A stretch of 64,000 bases of DNA, taken from assembly GCA_003388505.1 (NCBI GenBank), contig QQVO01000012.1:1-64000 (forward strand). Reading direction: 5' to 3'. The position numbers were made by a program, and so were the translations under genes. The notes below the pieces were generated by a model, which was given only the letters and a program-made list of their open reading frames with translations, did not search any database and was not told the origin of the DNA. Positions 1 to 8,653 of this stretch are shown here, piece after piece (the stretch's first letter is position 1; each line of letters opens with the position of its first letter). This DNA comes from Planctomycetota bacterium (lineage in GTDB: Bacteria > Planctomycetota > Planctomycetia > Planctomycetales > Planctomycetaceae).

Positions 1-50
1 CGCAACTTGTCCTCAGCACTCCAGCGACGTCGCTTCTTCTTTCTCGACAT
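1..50 (-). CDS. Transposase OrfA start (partial, runs off the left edge)
   Basis: Only the first 17 codons are visible. They read MSRKKKRRRWSAEDKLR, which resembles the start of OrfA-type (IS3-like) transposase helix-turn-helix proteins. The ATG is at 50-48. An element end presumably lies between 50 and about 110, where the ArdC-like reading frame stops. Too little is visible to name the family with certainty. Confidence 0.45.
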   Translation of the reverse strand, partial: MSRKKKRRRWSAEDKL

Positions 51-94
51 GGCCTCGCTCCTCGTTCCGGGTCTGCGAGACCGCCATCCTAACT

Positions 95-604
95 TCACGA
101 CTGTCTCACTTCCGCTGAAGCACTACACGTTCCGAACGGAAGCTCCTCATACGAAAGGGCAATGCCAGATTCTTGAACAACGTCTTCGAGTCGCTGCAAC
201 AGCTCTCCCGGATCACCGCTGATCTGCGCGAATTGCGGTAGGTCGTCACCGTCGGTTTGACTGATGTCGAAGACGTGGACGACTTTGAAGCTCGCGATGC
301 TGTTTATCGCCTCTTCATTTGGGTCATCAGACTTCCTGCGAAAGCGCAGTGGCGCAAAGATGGCGATTCCTTTCTCACCCTTGCGAACGTACCGGCCGAG
401 CTTCAGCCAATTACGAAAGCCAGCCACGTGAGTCGCTTCAGGCATCTGGGCCGCGATGAGCATGCAGTTGTTCCACGAGTACTTGTGGAAGCGACTCATC
501 ACATCGAGATACCGCTCCAGTGCCTCGCTACGACCAGCGTTCAGGGCTTGCTGAAGGTCCTTCAGTGCGTTGTCCGCGATCTTTTTTGCTTCATCTCGTT
601 TCAT
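95..604 (-). pseudogene. ArdC-like antirestriction protein, N-terminal domain only
   Basis: The 169-residue product matches the N-terminal single-strand-DNA-binding domain of ArdC-type antirestriction proteins. The recognisable stretch is WNNCMLIAAQMPEATHV, followed by GFRNWLKLGRYVRKGEKGIA at about residues 45-80. ArdC proteins normally continue into an M78-like metallopeptidase domain with HExxH; here the frame stops just after SYEELPFG, where that domain should begin. A transposase gene starts about 45 bp further on, so insertion of that element is the likely cause of truncation. The start at 604 follows AAGGAG at good spacing; an upstream in-frame ATG at 640 lacks this. ArdC-type proteins protect incoming plasmid DNA from restriction, which fits a mobile element. 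Whether the remaining domain works is unknown. Confidence 0.7.
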
Positions 605-696
605 GATGGATCTCCTTGCGGATAGTTCTGCATCCGGCACGTGCAGAGCCGATCAGTTGGAAACGGGCCTGCCGGCGGCCCGAGCAAACGAGCGGA

Positions 697-780
697 CCAC
701 GGCAGGTCAAGGTGGAGACTTTCGCGCAGGCGAAAGCAGCAGCGAACGCCCTCGGCGGTCGCGGACCTTGACCGCCGTGG
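697..780. other. Long imperfect hairpin between genes
   Basis: Arms 697-713 and 765-780 (CCACGGCAGGTCAAGGT against ACCTTGACCGCCGTGG) pair over about 16 bp with a single bulge. A second hairpin sits inside (CTTTCG...CGAAAG, about 719-736). It lies 25 bp beyond the stop of the zinc-ribbon gene on the minus strand. It may be a terminator without a T-run, or a processed RNA. Confidence 0.35.
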
Positions 781-804
781 CAGAATTGGAAGGACCGAGC
801 GGCG

Positions 805-1374
805 TCAGCGACCGTGCGTTCTCTGGCACTCAGGGCAGACGCCCAGATGCGTGTACCACTCGGTTGGCGAGCGCGTGGGATCGTCCGGCGTCACTTCATC
901 AAGCGACTGCTCGTAGGACTGGAACTCGTCAACATCGACCCAATCAGCAGGAATCTCGTTCACGCCATCGTAGTCACCCGTGTCACAGTGTATGCAGGCC
1001 AGTCGGATGCGACCGGTGTCGCGACATGTGATTCGGGATCGGGCCTCTTGGATATTGTCACCCAGGTTCAGCTGGATAAACCGCAACGTCTCCGCAGGTG
1101 TCAATTCCCGGCCGAAGTATGCATCGCCGTTCCGCCAGAACAAACGCAGCGGACCAAATCTGGCGCCAGATGCGAATGCAATGTCGTTCTTCCAGAACGA
1201 TGTTGAGTGGAAGTGTGCGTAAATGCTCTCGTCAACTTCGCAAACAATACCTGGTTCAAACCAAGGCGGTTTGGAAGAGTCGTCCAGCCGAACCGGCTCG
1301 CCTTTCATAAGCTCGGCGAGAAGCCCCCGAAGTTCTGCTTCGCGCAGACGGATACTACTTGGTGGTGATGCCAT
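805..1374 (-). CDS. Hypothetical protein with C-terminal zinc-ribbon-like cysteines
   Basis: A 189-residue protein that I do not recognise. The start at 1374 is chosen because AAAAGGAGGTG, a near-perfect ribosome binding site, lies just upstream; the open frame continues further 5' without such a site. Near the C-terminus are two CxxC pairs (CIHC at about residue 128 and CPEC at about 181), spaced like a zinc ribbon. The middle is acidic and carries no catalytic motif I can name. It lies between the truncated ArdC-like gene and the first copy of the 566-bp repeat. The strong ribosome site and regular codon use suggest a real accessory gene of the mobile element. Confidence 0.6.
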   Translation of the reverse strand: MASPPSSIRLREAELRGLLAELMKGEPVRLDDSSKPPWFEPGIVCEVDESIYAHFHSTSFWKNDIAFASGARFGPLRLFWRNGDAYFGRELTPAETLRFIQLNLGDNIQEARSRITCRDTGRIRLACIHCDTGDYDGVNEIPADWVDVDEFQSYEQSLDEVTPDDPTRSPTEWYTHLGVCPECQRTHGR

Positions 1375-1578
1375 CGAGCACCTCCTTTTCGTCGTGAGGA
1401 ACGAACTACAACCACAGACGAAAACCGGTGCACGCCACCGGCTTCGCTCCAACGATGGGTGGAACGAAGCCGTTGGGTCGGCATCTCCCCAAGCTCCCAG
1501 CGAAAAGGAACAGACAATTCCGACTGGTTTGGGATCAATAGCACATTGGTGCCGAAATGCCAAAACGGAGCCACATGC

Positions 1579-2144
1579 TGTGCATGAGCAACATAATTGA
1601 TGGGAAAACGGCGATTTTCGAGCAACTTACGTGAGGCTTTTCAGATTTCACCCTCACGAAGCTCGATCGAGTAATCGCGGTCTTTGAGGGCGTTGATCCA
1701 CGATTGAGTCTTTGAAACGTACGGATGTCGGGTAGCCTTCCCCCTTTGTTAACCATGACCGCAGGGAGTCCCGGAGTCGAGTTTGTTGGATGGTGTCGAG
1801 TCGCGGTCGTCGGTCAAGAAATTTGACGTGAAAGTGCCCATCTCGCTGATGGTCCGTGGTGACATCCTGGGAAACAGCAACGACTTGTCGGCGTCCGCTG
1901 CGGTCCAGCGGCGACATCACCATTAGAACGGATAGAGAAGAGGCCACCGGTACTTTATGCCACGGGCAAGTCCGCTCAGCAGGTTGCTCGCGACTGCCCG
2001 TTCCCCGTTCCCTATATAGGGAGAGGGAACGGAACGATCTCTCAACCGAAGGACGCGAGAACAAAGACAGCCGTCTGACGTCGCCGTCCACCTGGGACAT
2101 CGATTATCTCGATCAGATGTATGTCAGATATCTTGCTCGCGCTC
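1579..2144 (+). repeat. 566-bp direct repeat, copy R1
   Basis: This stretch is repeated almost perfectly at 44208-44773, same orientation, offset 42,629 bp. I see one mismatch near the right end (2138 C versus 44767 T) and sharp loss of identity outside. A 148-codon open frame on the minus strand (1654-2100) is identical in both copies but resembles nothing I know. Another minus-strand frame reads SKTQSWINALKDRDYSIELR before a stop, so it may be a decayed gene. No terminal inverted repeats were seen. Confidence 0.9.
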
Positions 2145-2175
2145 ACATGCAAAGCGGCGCTGGAAGAGGTCAACG

Positions 2176-3084
2176 TTAGAAGTGCAGCTTGATGTTACTC
2201 TTGATCCGGGCCCGAACATCTTCGAGGGCCTGCTCCAGCGCCTCTTGGACGTCGTGATACGTTCCGTCTTTCTTACCTCGAATCACGACATACCAGCCGT
2301 TCTCTGCCGGGAAGGTCAGCGTGGTGCGTTGGCGAGTTTCTTTCGGCTTGCCTCGCCGCTGGCGGACGGCGTTGGCCGCCTGTTTGTGTGTCATGCGGCC
2401 GCTGGCGGCACTCTGGGCGAGTCTCCGACGTGCCTCGTCGCCCGGAAGTTTGCTGATTTCATACGCCGACCGCGCCGCGAGCTGCCCGGAGTCCACCTGC
2501 TGTTGTACGTCCTCGGGCAGGTTCAACAGCGCCAAGGCGCGACTCACTTTCGACGGATCGATGTGCAGTGCGGCTGCGAGTTGTTTGCCGTTCCACCCGT
2601 TGAGTTCCATCAGAGAGGCGAATGCCCTCGCCTCTTCGATCGGCTTAAGGTCTTCGCGAAGCAGGTTTTCGACAACCTGCTGCTCCAACAGCTCGGACTC
2701 TGAGAGCGGGCCTTCATGGAAATAACAGTCGATGGACTCCAGGCCGGCTGCCTGAGCAGCGCGCCAACGCCGTTCTCCTGAGATGATGATCCAGGCCTGC
2801 TGCTGCTCGTCCCACCGCACACGAATTGGAAACAATTGCCCCTTACTGTGGAGACTCCGTGCCAAACGTGCAATAGATTCGTCGGAAACCTCCTTGCGCG
2901 GCTGATGTGGATCAGGCAAGAGGCGGTTGATGGCGATTTTCCCGAAACCGCCCGCGGGCTTGCGGCCAATATCCTTGGGTGCGGCTACGGGGCTGAGCTG
3001 AGATCGTCGTCTATCGCGCCTTGCGCCCATCGACTCATCAAGATTGCTGCCTAGCTGTTCCAGCGTCCGTCGGGTAGTGGCCAT
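2176..3084 (-). CDS. parB: ParB-family partition protein
   Basis: A 302-residue ParB/Spo0J-type DNA-binding partition protein. The ParB N-terminal domain covers about residues 45-140, with ISGERRWRAAQAAG (box II, the CTP/parS-clamp motif) and then ENLLREDLKPIEEARAF. A helix-turn-helix region follows (LAAALHIDPSKVSRALALL, about 170-190). The C-terminus is a short basic/acidic helix region. ParB binds centromere-like parS sites and stimulates the ATPase of ParA to segregate low-copy replicons. Its ATG overlaps the ParA stop by one base (TAATG), so the two are translationally coupled. The pair sits immediately inside repeat R1, which suggests the interior segment is or was a plasmid-like unit. 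Confidence 0.93.
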   Translation of the reverse strand: MATTRRTLEQLGSNLDESMGARRDRRRSQLSPVAAPKDIGRKPAGGFGKIAINRLLPDPHQPRKEVSDESIARLARSLHSKGQLFPIRVRWDEQQQAWIIISGERRWRAAQAAGLESIDCYFHEGPLSESELLEQQVVENLLREDLKPIEEARAFASLMELNGWNGKQLAAALHIDPSKVSRALALLNLPEDVQQQVDSGQLAARSAYEISKLPGDEARRRLAQSAASGRMTHKQAANAVRQRRGKPKETRQRTTLTFPAENGWYVVIRGKKDGTYHDVQEALEQALEDVRARIKSNIKLHF

Positions 3085-3896
3085 TACGCAACGTGTGTTC
3101 GTTTGTTACTCATAGCAATGTGGTCGAGAATCTCACGGCTCAATTGCTTTGTCAAAACCGCGGCCGCCGATCGGGGGGCGTGGATTGAGACGGGCTGACG
3201 GCAGGCAAGCGCGACTTTGAATGCTGAGAACTCCGGAATGACTGTCTCCAGCACCGACTGCCCGTACAACTCGCGAAGTCGTTGCTCGTAAGCGCGGTGG
3301 ACCAGCAACCGGCTATCGGACCGAGTGACAACGTGTCCCAGGCATTGAAGCCCAGGATTCAACCGTCGTGCCTGCTCTATTGCCTGATGCACGACCCGCA
3401 ATCCCTGAGTGCCAAAGTCTTCTGGTGGAACGGGCACGAGGCACCAGTCACAGGCCACCATGGCGGACCACGTGCAGCGGTATAGATTTGGCGGACAGTC
3501 GACGAGAATGACGTCAAAAGCAGTGAGGTCGTCTACGAATTCGCGTAGCGCGAATTGTGCGAGGCCGGTAGTTTCCGGGGCGGGTGTGTTCAAGCGAGCC
3601 GAATGCGAATTGGCGGGACAAATTGCGATTCCGTCGAATTGGGTGCGTTGAATCACACGCCTTTCCCCGAACCCAGCCTTTTCCGGGGCCAGCAGAGCAG
3701 CCACGGTCAGCTCGGGAGGCAGGGCTTCGACAAACTCCGACCCAAAAAAACCCTGGCTAAGAGACCCCTGCGGGTCAGAGTCGATCAGCAAGACGTGCAG
3801 GCCGGTCTGAGCGAAAGCGCCGGCGAGGTGAAAGCAGATGGAGCTCTTACCGCAACCACCCTTTTGATTGATCAGGCAAATCGTCGTCGCAGTCAA
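3084..3896 (-). CDS. parA: ParA-family partition ATPase
   Basis: A 270-residue deviant-Walker ATPase. The P-loop KGGCGKSS at about residues 11-18 has the signature first lysine of the ParA/MinD/Soj family, with Ser where Thr is more common. The DSDPQGSLSQ stretch (Walker A' region, about 40) and LVDCPPN (Walker B, about 131) follow. ParA proteins form ATP-dependent gradients on the nucleoid that move ParB-parS complexes. The start is most likely the TTG at 3896, preceded by a GAGG site; no ATG is suitably placed. The gene is first in a two-gene operon with parB. Confidence 0.93.
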   Translation of the reverse strand: MTATTICLINQKGGCGKSSICFHLAGAFAQTGLHVLLIDSDPQGSLSQGFFGSEFVEALPPELTVAALLAPEKAGFGERRVIQRTQFDGIAICPANSHSARLNTPAPETTGLAQFALREFVDDLTAFDVILVDCPPNLYRCTWSAMVACDWCLVPVPPEDFGTQGLRVVHQAIEQARRLNPGLQCLGHVVTRSDSRLLVHRAYEQRLRELYGQSVLETVIPEFSAFKVALACRQPVSIHAPRSAAAVLTKQLSREILDHIAMSNKRTHVA

Positions 3897-4442
3897 GCGT
3901 CCTCATCTGTGGTGGAATTGCCAGTGACAATTCTCTGTAAGTCGTCAGAATCCCTTTCGATAATCTGTCATGGCCTGTCAAAGGTCGTCAATCAAATTGT
4001 TCCTCCGGTACGCAGTCAGCTTGTTGTGCATTGCGGAACGTGTCGTGGTTTCACCTTTGCCGCCTTCGCAGGCGACGAAAATTCTCGTTGCCCGTACCGG
4101 CCTAATAACGCTACGTTTTGGAGGAGTTTATTAACTTGGGCCCGGCGTGAAGCCCGGGCCATCCGTGGAGGACAAGACGACGACATAGACGACCGCCGCC
4201 GAAAGTAAAGAAAAAAGCGACCTCGTTGGGAGCGACGTCGCTTCTTCAGGATCCACGGCCGCACGAATCGACGGAATCCGTGGTCAAACGGATGACTTGA
4301 CCTCACCTTATTTCACTTTCCGTCGAAGAGTCAACTGGCAAACGTCATGGGTCCGCAGGGCAGGTGCGCCCTGAGACATGCATCGCGCTCGCGCGGTTCG
4401 GGCGAACGGATCGGTGCGTCTTCCGCGAAGGGAGCGAATCCA
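3897..4442. other. Intergenic region between parA and the winged-helix gene; candidate replication/partition control region
   Basis: The region holds no credible gene. It holds two hairpins: GGCCCGG...CCCGGGCC near 4138-4160, and AAGCGAC...GTCGCTT at 4215-4243, flanked by A-rich and T-rich sequence like a terminator. It separates divergent genes (parA minus, putative Rep plus), so it must hold both promoters. I could not identify a canonical parS palindrome or iterons. Confidence 0.4.
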
Positions 4443-5681
4443 ATGGAAACAGAGACTTGGAAGGTAACCGAAGATAAACCGCCTGGCGGCTACGTGGTGA
4501 TTCGAGCAGACCAGCTGTTTGCCGTGTGGTGGTGCTATGAGACGGGTAGCATTGAATTGGCAGACGTGCGGACATGGTTTGCGTTGCAGGAAGTTGTCGC
4601 CAGGCGTTGCCTCGCCAGAACGCACCAACCACTCAGATTCACGACCGACGAACTGATGGTATTGACCGGTCATCGTCGCCGTGGAACCGTCAAAAAGTCG
4701 CTGCGGCGATTGGAGGAAGCTGGCCTGGCACGGCCACGACGCACGTCGATTCGTTTTCCCAAGTGCATCGATGACATTGATCTGGTCGACAGGAGTGCCT
4801 TTGCCCAAAGATTATCTTTGGTTCCCAATTGTCGCCGCCCCGTGCCGGTGCCTCGAAGAGTACTCCGCTGGTTGGCTGCTGGATCGCGATGCGTAACGAT
4901 TGCGACCACATTGGGGCATCTGCTACGGCTCCTGTACTTGCGAAACGGTCTCTGCAGAGCTGATGGGAACTGCAAAGCATCGTGGGTTGCGGCGGCTTTT
5001 GGAATCAGTGTTCGCAGCGTAAAGGAGGGAAGGAAGCGGCTGGTCGAACGTGGGCTGCTCCGGCCTCAAGAAACGCCGCAATGGTATCGGAATCGGTATG
5101 GATGGCGCGGCAGCGTGAATCTTCAGTGGGCTGTGGATAACACTGGCGTGCCGATGGCTCGGCGCAGGAAACGGACACCACCCCCGCACGGTTTACGCAC
5201 CAAACAGTCACCCCCAAGACAAAACCAAAAACTCTCTTCGAGAAGATCAAACCAAAAACCTGCCAGCAGACGAATTGGTTCCTGCGGAGTGGAAGGGCTG
5301 GGTGAAATCACATTGGATGATCTCCGCGAGGACCGGCGGACCATGGACCTTTGGCAGCGAGCCGTCGGGAGCGGACTTGTCGGACGGGGGGACCGATTGA
5401 ACTTCTTCGCGGCAGCCGAGCATGCGTTGCGTGTCGGCACTAGCAATCCTGCGGGATTGTTCGTCTGGCTGCTCGCAAATCGCCGGTGGGACTACATCAC
5501 GCAAGGTGACGAAGACGCGGCGTGTAGGCGATTGCAGCAGGTCGACGAATCAAAGGTCCCTCTGGAACTGAATCTTGGAACCGACCGAAGCCAAGCAAAA
5601 CAAGGTCCGCGCAGGGGCAAAGACACCAGCGCCGGTTTGGCTCATTTTGTGGCTGCCATCGAGCGATGTCTCGCCGCCTGA
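4443..5681 (+). CDS. Double winged-helix DNA-binding protein, candidate plasmid replication initiator
   Basis: A 412-residue protein with two segments that read as winged helices. The first is at about residues 60-105 (FTTDELMVLTGHRRRGTVKK, then a recognition helix and a basic wing). The second is at about 180-225 (WVAAAFGISVRSVKEGRKRL). A basic linker (about 240-290) leads to a C-terminal helical domain. Two winged helices in tandem are the architecture of many plasmid Rep proteins, and the gene is divergent from parAB across a 550-bp control region, which is the usual place for rep. I see no full Rep signature, so a regulator remains possible. The start at 4443 is supported by an upstream GGGAG; the frame is open 5' of it. 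Confidence 0.5.
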   Translation: METETWKVTEDKPPGGYVVIRADQLFAVWWCYETGSIELADVRTWFALQEVVARRCLARTHQPLRFTTDELMVLTGHRRRGTVKKSLRRLEEAGLARPRRTSIRFPKCIDDIDLVDRSAFAQRLSLVPNCRRPVPVPRRVLRWLAAGSRCVTIATTLGHLLRLLYLRNGLCRADGNCKASWVAAAFGISVRSVKEGRKRLVERGLLRPQETPQWYRNRYGWRGSVNLQWAVDNTGVPMARRRKRTPPPHGLRTKQSPPRQNQKLSSRRSNQKPASRRIGSCGVEGLGEITLDDLREDRRTMDLWQRAVGSGLVGRGDRLNFFAAAEHALRVGTSNPAGLFVWLLANRRWDYITQGDEDAACRRLQQVDESKVPLELNLGTDRSQAKQGPRRGKDTSAGLAHFVAAIERCLAA

Positions 5682-5694
5682 ACGACTGGCCACA

Positions 5695-6348
5695 TCATGC
5701 GACAGAAGACAAAGTCTGATTTTGCTCGTACTGCCGCATGGCACGGTAGAGTTCCACAGTCGCCCAGACATCGTTAATGGCGTCGTGGAATTCGTCTTGC
5801 CTGAGTGGCACGCCAAAGTACTGGCAGAGCGTGGCCAGTTGGAAATCGGCGGGTGGGGTGAGTTGCTTGTATTCCTGAAACAGCCAGTACGCCCGTTGCT
5901 TCGTACAAAACACGCTGTAGGTTGCGGGACAAAACCGGTCAAGTTGGCGAAACCAAGCGTGAATCAGCGGGCCATCGAACCGCTCGGCATTGTGGGCGAC
6001 GAGTTGCGCTAGGCGGTACGGCTTGCCGCTACGAGACATCTTGTCGACCGTGGCATGCCGTCTCAGGAATGCGGCAAATCGAGCGGCTGCAACCGTCGGT
6101 GGTAATGCGTGACGAACCCAGATGTCCGCGTCGTAGTGATTCTTCGACAATGCAGCCGCGTCAGCATCAACTTCGTCAAATTGCACTTTGACTTCAAACG
6201 TTTCGCAGTCGCGATCGTCGCGATCAATGGCGATCGCGGCGATTTGAATGATGGGCCTGGTGACTTCCACCTCTCCGGCAACGATGTCGAAGAACCCCGC
6301 CGTCTCAATGTCAAAGAAGACGAGCCGCTCGTCGAATGAGCACGACAC
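5695..6348 (-). CDS. DEDDh 3'-5' exonuclease (DnaQ/RNase T-like)
   Basis: A 217-residue exonuclease of the DnaQ-like superfamily. All three motifs are visible: Exo I FDIET (residues 12-16, supplying D and E), Exo II HNAERFD (about 142-148), and Exo III with H-x4-D (FHDAINDVWATVELY, about 190-204), which makes it the DEDDh subtype. These enzymes use two metal ions to remove nucleotides from 3' ends of DNA or RNA. It is a stand-alone nuclease domain with no polymerase attached. It is convergent with the putative replication gene, so a role in element replication or DNA processing is plausible but not shown. Confidence 0.88.
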   Translation of the reverse strand: MSCSFDERLVFFDIETAGFFDIVAGEVEVTRPIIQIAAIAIDRDDRDCETFEVKVQFDEVDADAAALSKNHYDADIWVRHALPPTVAAARFAAFLRRHATVDKMSRSGKPYRLAQLVAHNAERFDGPLIHAWFRQLDRFCPATYSVFCTKQRAYWLFQEYKQLTPPADFQLATLCQYFGVPLRQDEFHDAINDVWATVELYRAMRQYEQNQTLSSVA

Positions 6349-6353
6349 CTCGG

Positions 6354-6686
6354 TTACTCCACAGCCGGCGAAGTATTCTCAGAAGTTCGCCGCCGGCCGT
6401 TGAGAGACCGCTCCGGTAGTCCGTCGGCCGCCTGGGGATTTTGTTCAATCCAATCGGATGCCAGATCGGCCACTTCTTTAATCCCGTCTCGATTACGGGC
6501 ATAAAACCGCGTCGAATAGCCTTCCCGGCTGGCGGTTTTCCAGGATCGGCTGATTTCATAGTCGAGGTAGGTATGCCCGTCCTGGGACGTGCGACGGAAA
6601 ATGTTCGCGGCGATGGCTGGGCATGCTTCGCTCCGAACGGTCGTAACGTAATTGGATTCTCGTTTCTTGCTGGACTGCTTCGACAT
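6354..6686 (-). CDS. Small basic protein, member of an element-specific paralogous family
   Basis: A 110-residue protein starting at 6686 behind GGAGG. It contains IAANIFRRTSQDGHTYLDYE, then a tyrosine-rich strand and a C-terminal helix ending DLASDWIEQNP. The same order (an I-x-A-x-IF/IW strand, a DG turn, an SR-x-W/Y strand, a terminal amphipathic helix) recurs in proteins at 42386-42670, 52907-53173, 53830-54228 and 54313-54558. The predicted pattern of four strands and one helix resembles PC4-like single-strand-binding folds. That comparison is mine and rests on pattern only. Function unknown. Confidence 0.55.
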   Translation of the reverse strand: MSKQSSKKRESNYVTTVRSEACPAIAANIFRRTSQDGHTYLDYEISRSWKTASREGYSTRFYARNRDGIKEVADLASDWIEQNPQAADGLPERSLNGRRRTSENTSPAVE

Positions 6687-6737
6687 GGCTCTCACGGCCT
6701 CCATGCGTTTTGGTTGACATTCCCGACCGCATATCAC

Positions 6738-7079
6738 GGAATTCGCGGCAACGTCAAGTCGTCACAGGACCATCACCGCGGGATGACAAACAGGTGACAA
6801 AACCGATGGCTGTGCTATGGTTCGCGCGAACACATCGCCAGAACGCGAGCGTTCTTCGGTGTGGCGTTCGCGGAAGGTCTGCCTGCGAAACCCCGGATTT
6901 ACCACCGGGGTGAAGGGAGAAGGTGCTGCTTTTGTATCGCAGTCATTCGGCGTCGGCTGTCAACCGTCGCTCAGTCCTCCGCTTGGCGGCGGATGCATCG
7001 AGAGGTGCTTGTCCGTCGCGAGGGGTATTTGTCGGTCCAAGTCGTGATGAAGTATCTACGGCGAATCCCGTCATCTGAC
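6738..7079. other. Non-coding stretch upstream of the structured RNA
   Basis: No credible gene. A hairpin CCCCGG...CCGGGG lies at about 6891-6909. The segment may hold the promoter and 5' part of the structured RNA that follows; its boundary with that RNA is not defined by the sequence. Confidence 0.35.
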
Positions 7080-8640
7080 CCCATTCACCATTGCGATCAC
7101 GGGCGACCGAGACAAGCTTTGGTCTCGCGGTTGGAAGTTTCATCCGCTTGACCAGAGTCGTGACAAGCAAAGGCCGTGCGCGACAAAACGTGCGGCGGGA
7201 TAATGTGCTCGACGCACATTATCCTCGGGTGAGAGACATCGACGTCTCAAATACTCCGCATACGGGGACAGCCGAAAGCGGTTGCGGTGCCATAAGGCAT
7301 TGCAGGGACCAGGGTACGGCCGAAGGGTCGCGCCTGCGTGAAGGTGATTTGCTTTGGGAAATCACTGACACACCCGGTCAACGTATCTCGGTGGGGGAGC
7401 CATCAGCGGCGAAAGCCGCGATGCCGCAGATCATCCATGGTCTGCGGGCGAGCTGCGAAATCGGCTCGCGTGAATAGCTCAACCGACCAGAAGCCCGAAC
7501 GGGCGACCGAGTAATGAGTTGGTGCCTGATGGACAGGCGGCGCCGAGTCTTGCCCTTCGGGAGCGAGACGATGCGTCAGAGACGGGGGACCAAGCTGTCT
7601 GCGAGGTCCCGATTGAAGCCGAATCGCAAAAAGGTGTTGGGGAGATGCAGTAAGCCGGTGCTTGGGTGTTCGGCCGGCTGAAAGCTCACAGGTCATGCTG
7701 AGTGAGACGGAGCGTCGCCGAGAGGCGGAGCTCTACCCCAACGGTGCGTCCTGAACGCGCCTCTGAGCCTGAGGGGACGCAGAGTCCCCGGCGACGTGAC
7801 TACCAACTCGACGACATGCTTGTCACTAATCGGGGAAGGCTTCAGCCGTGAGCGGGATTGACACCCCGCCGTGTCACCGTGGTGACACGATGCGAGCTGA
7901 TGTCCGGGAGCGTGGTCCGAGGGTCCGCGGTAACGCGGGCTGTCAGTAGAAGTCAGTGACCGGAGTCGGCGAGAGCTGACCGAGTTGCTGAGCGGTGTTC
8001 CGGGGGAAACTCCGGACATAGTTGCTGCGTGGGCAACGCACTGGCCTCAGTCCTGTCGCGAGGCAGGCCGTCAGTGAAGCGTTTACGTGGGAATTCAACT
8101 GTGCACGGCAAGGCAGTCGTGACCCGTTTGCTGTGAACCGGGCTGGTAACCCGGCGAGCGACGACGAAAGGACCGAGGCGGTTGTCGGCTCTGCCGACGG
8201 AAAACCGCGAACGCCATGCCCTGTCCCCTCGGCCTGCTTCGGCAGCCGGGGGGACAGTGTTCGAGAGGATTGAAGACGGAGTCTGAATTGTTGTTCCGAG
8301 AGGGACGACAGTTGAGGCAACGCTGTCGGCGGTGGCGGCTCGACGTACTCGTGTGCGTGCGAGTCCACCGCGAAGGTTTTTACGCGGACGTGGGTGAGGG
8401 TGTCTCCTGAGTGCGAACTGCATTTGGGCGTGATTGCGCGGACTTCGGTTCGTTTTTATCGACGCATGCATGAGCATGCGGCTGCAATCTTGAACACTCC
8501 ATGCACCGGCCGCAAAGAGGAATCGACGGGCGGTTCTGCACAAGGTCAGCGTTTTGCAGACAAGGAATTCAAGCATAGGAATCGGTTTCGTGGGGTTGTC
8601 CGTCAACAACCTCACACCTTCTTTCGAGGGCTGTTGGAAC
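7080..8640 (+). ncRNA. Candidate large structured RNA (about 1.5 kb)
   Basis: About 1.5 kb with no credible reading frame but dense strong hairpins. Examples are GGATAATGTGC/GCACATTATCC (7198-7224, 11 bp), GTGATTT/AAATCAC (7344-7365), GTGTCACC/GGTGACAC (7871-7888), CTGTCCCC/GGGGACAG enclosing a TTCG-capped stem (8221-8257), and GCATGC/GCATGC (8464-8479). GNRA-like and TTCG loops recur. Some 5' sequence resembles group II introns: GTGCGCGAC at 7176, ACAGCCGAAAGC within 7264-7281, and CAGTAGAAGTCAG at 7944-7956. However, no reverse transcriptase and no obvious domain V are present. The RNA reads in the same direction as the adjacent 238-aa gene. Ends are approximate. It may be a degenerate group II intron or an unrelated giant RNA. 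Confidence 0.5.
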
Positions 8641-8653
8641 GAAAGAGGAAAAC

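Noticed and set aside
3897-4442. A parS site or iteron array near parAB
   Set aside because: No canonical parS palindrome and no regularly spaced direct repeats could be identified by eye.
7176-8640. A complete group II intron
   Set aside because: Some short group II-like strings occur, but I found no reverse transcriptase and no convincing domain V; kept only as one hypothesis for the structured RNA.
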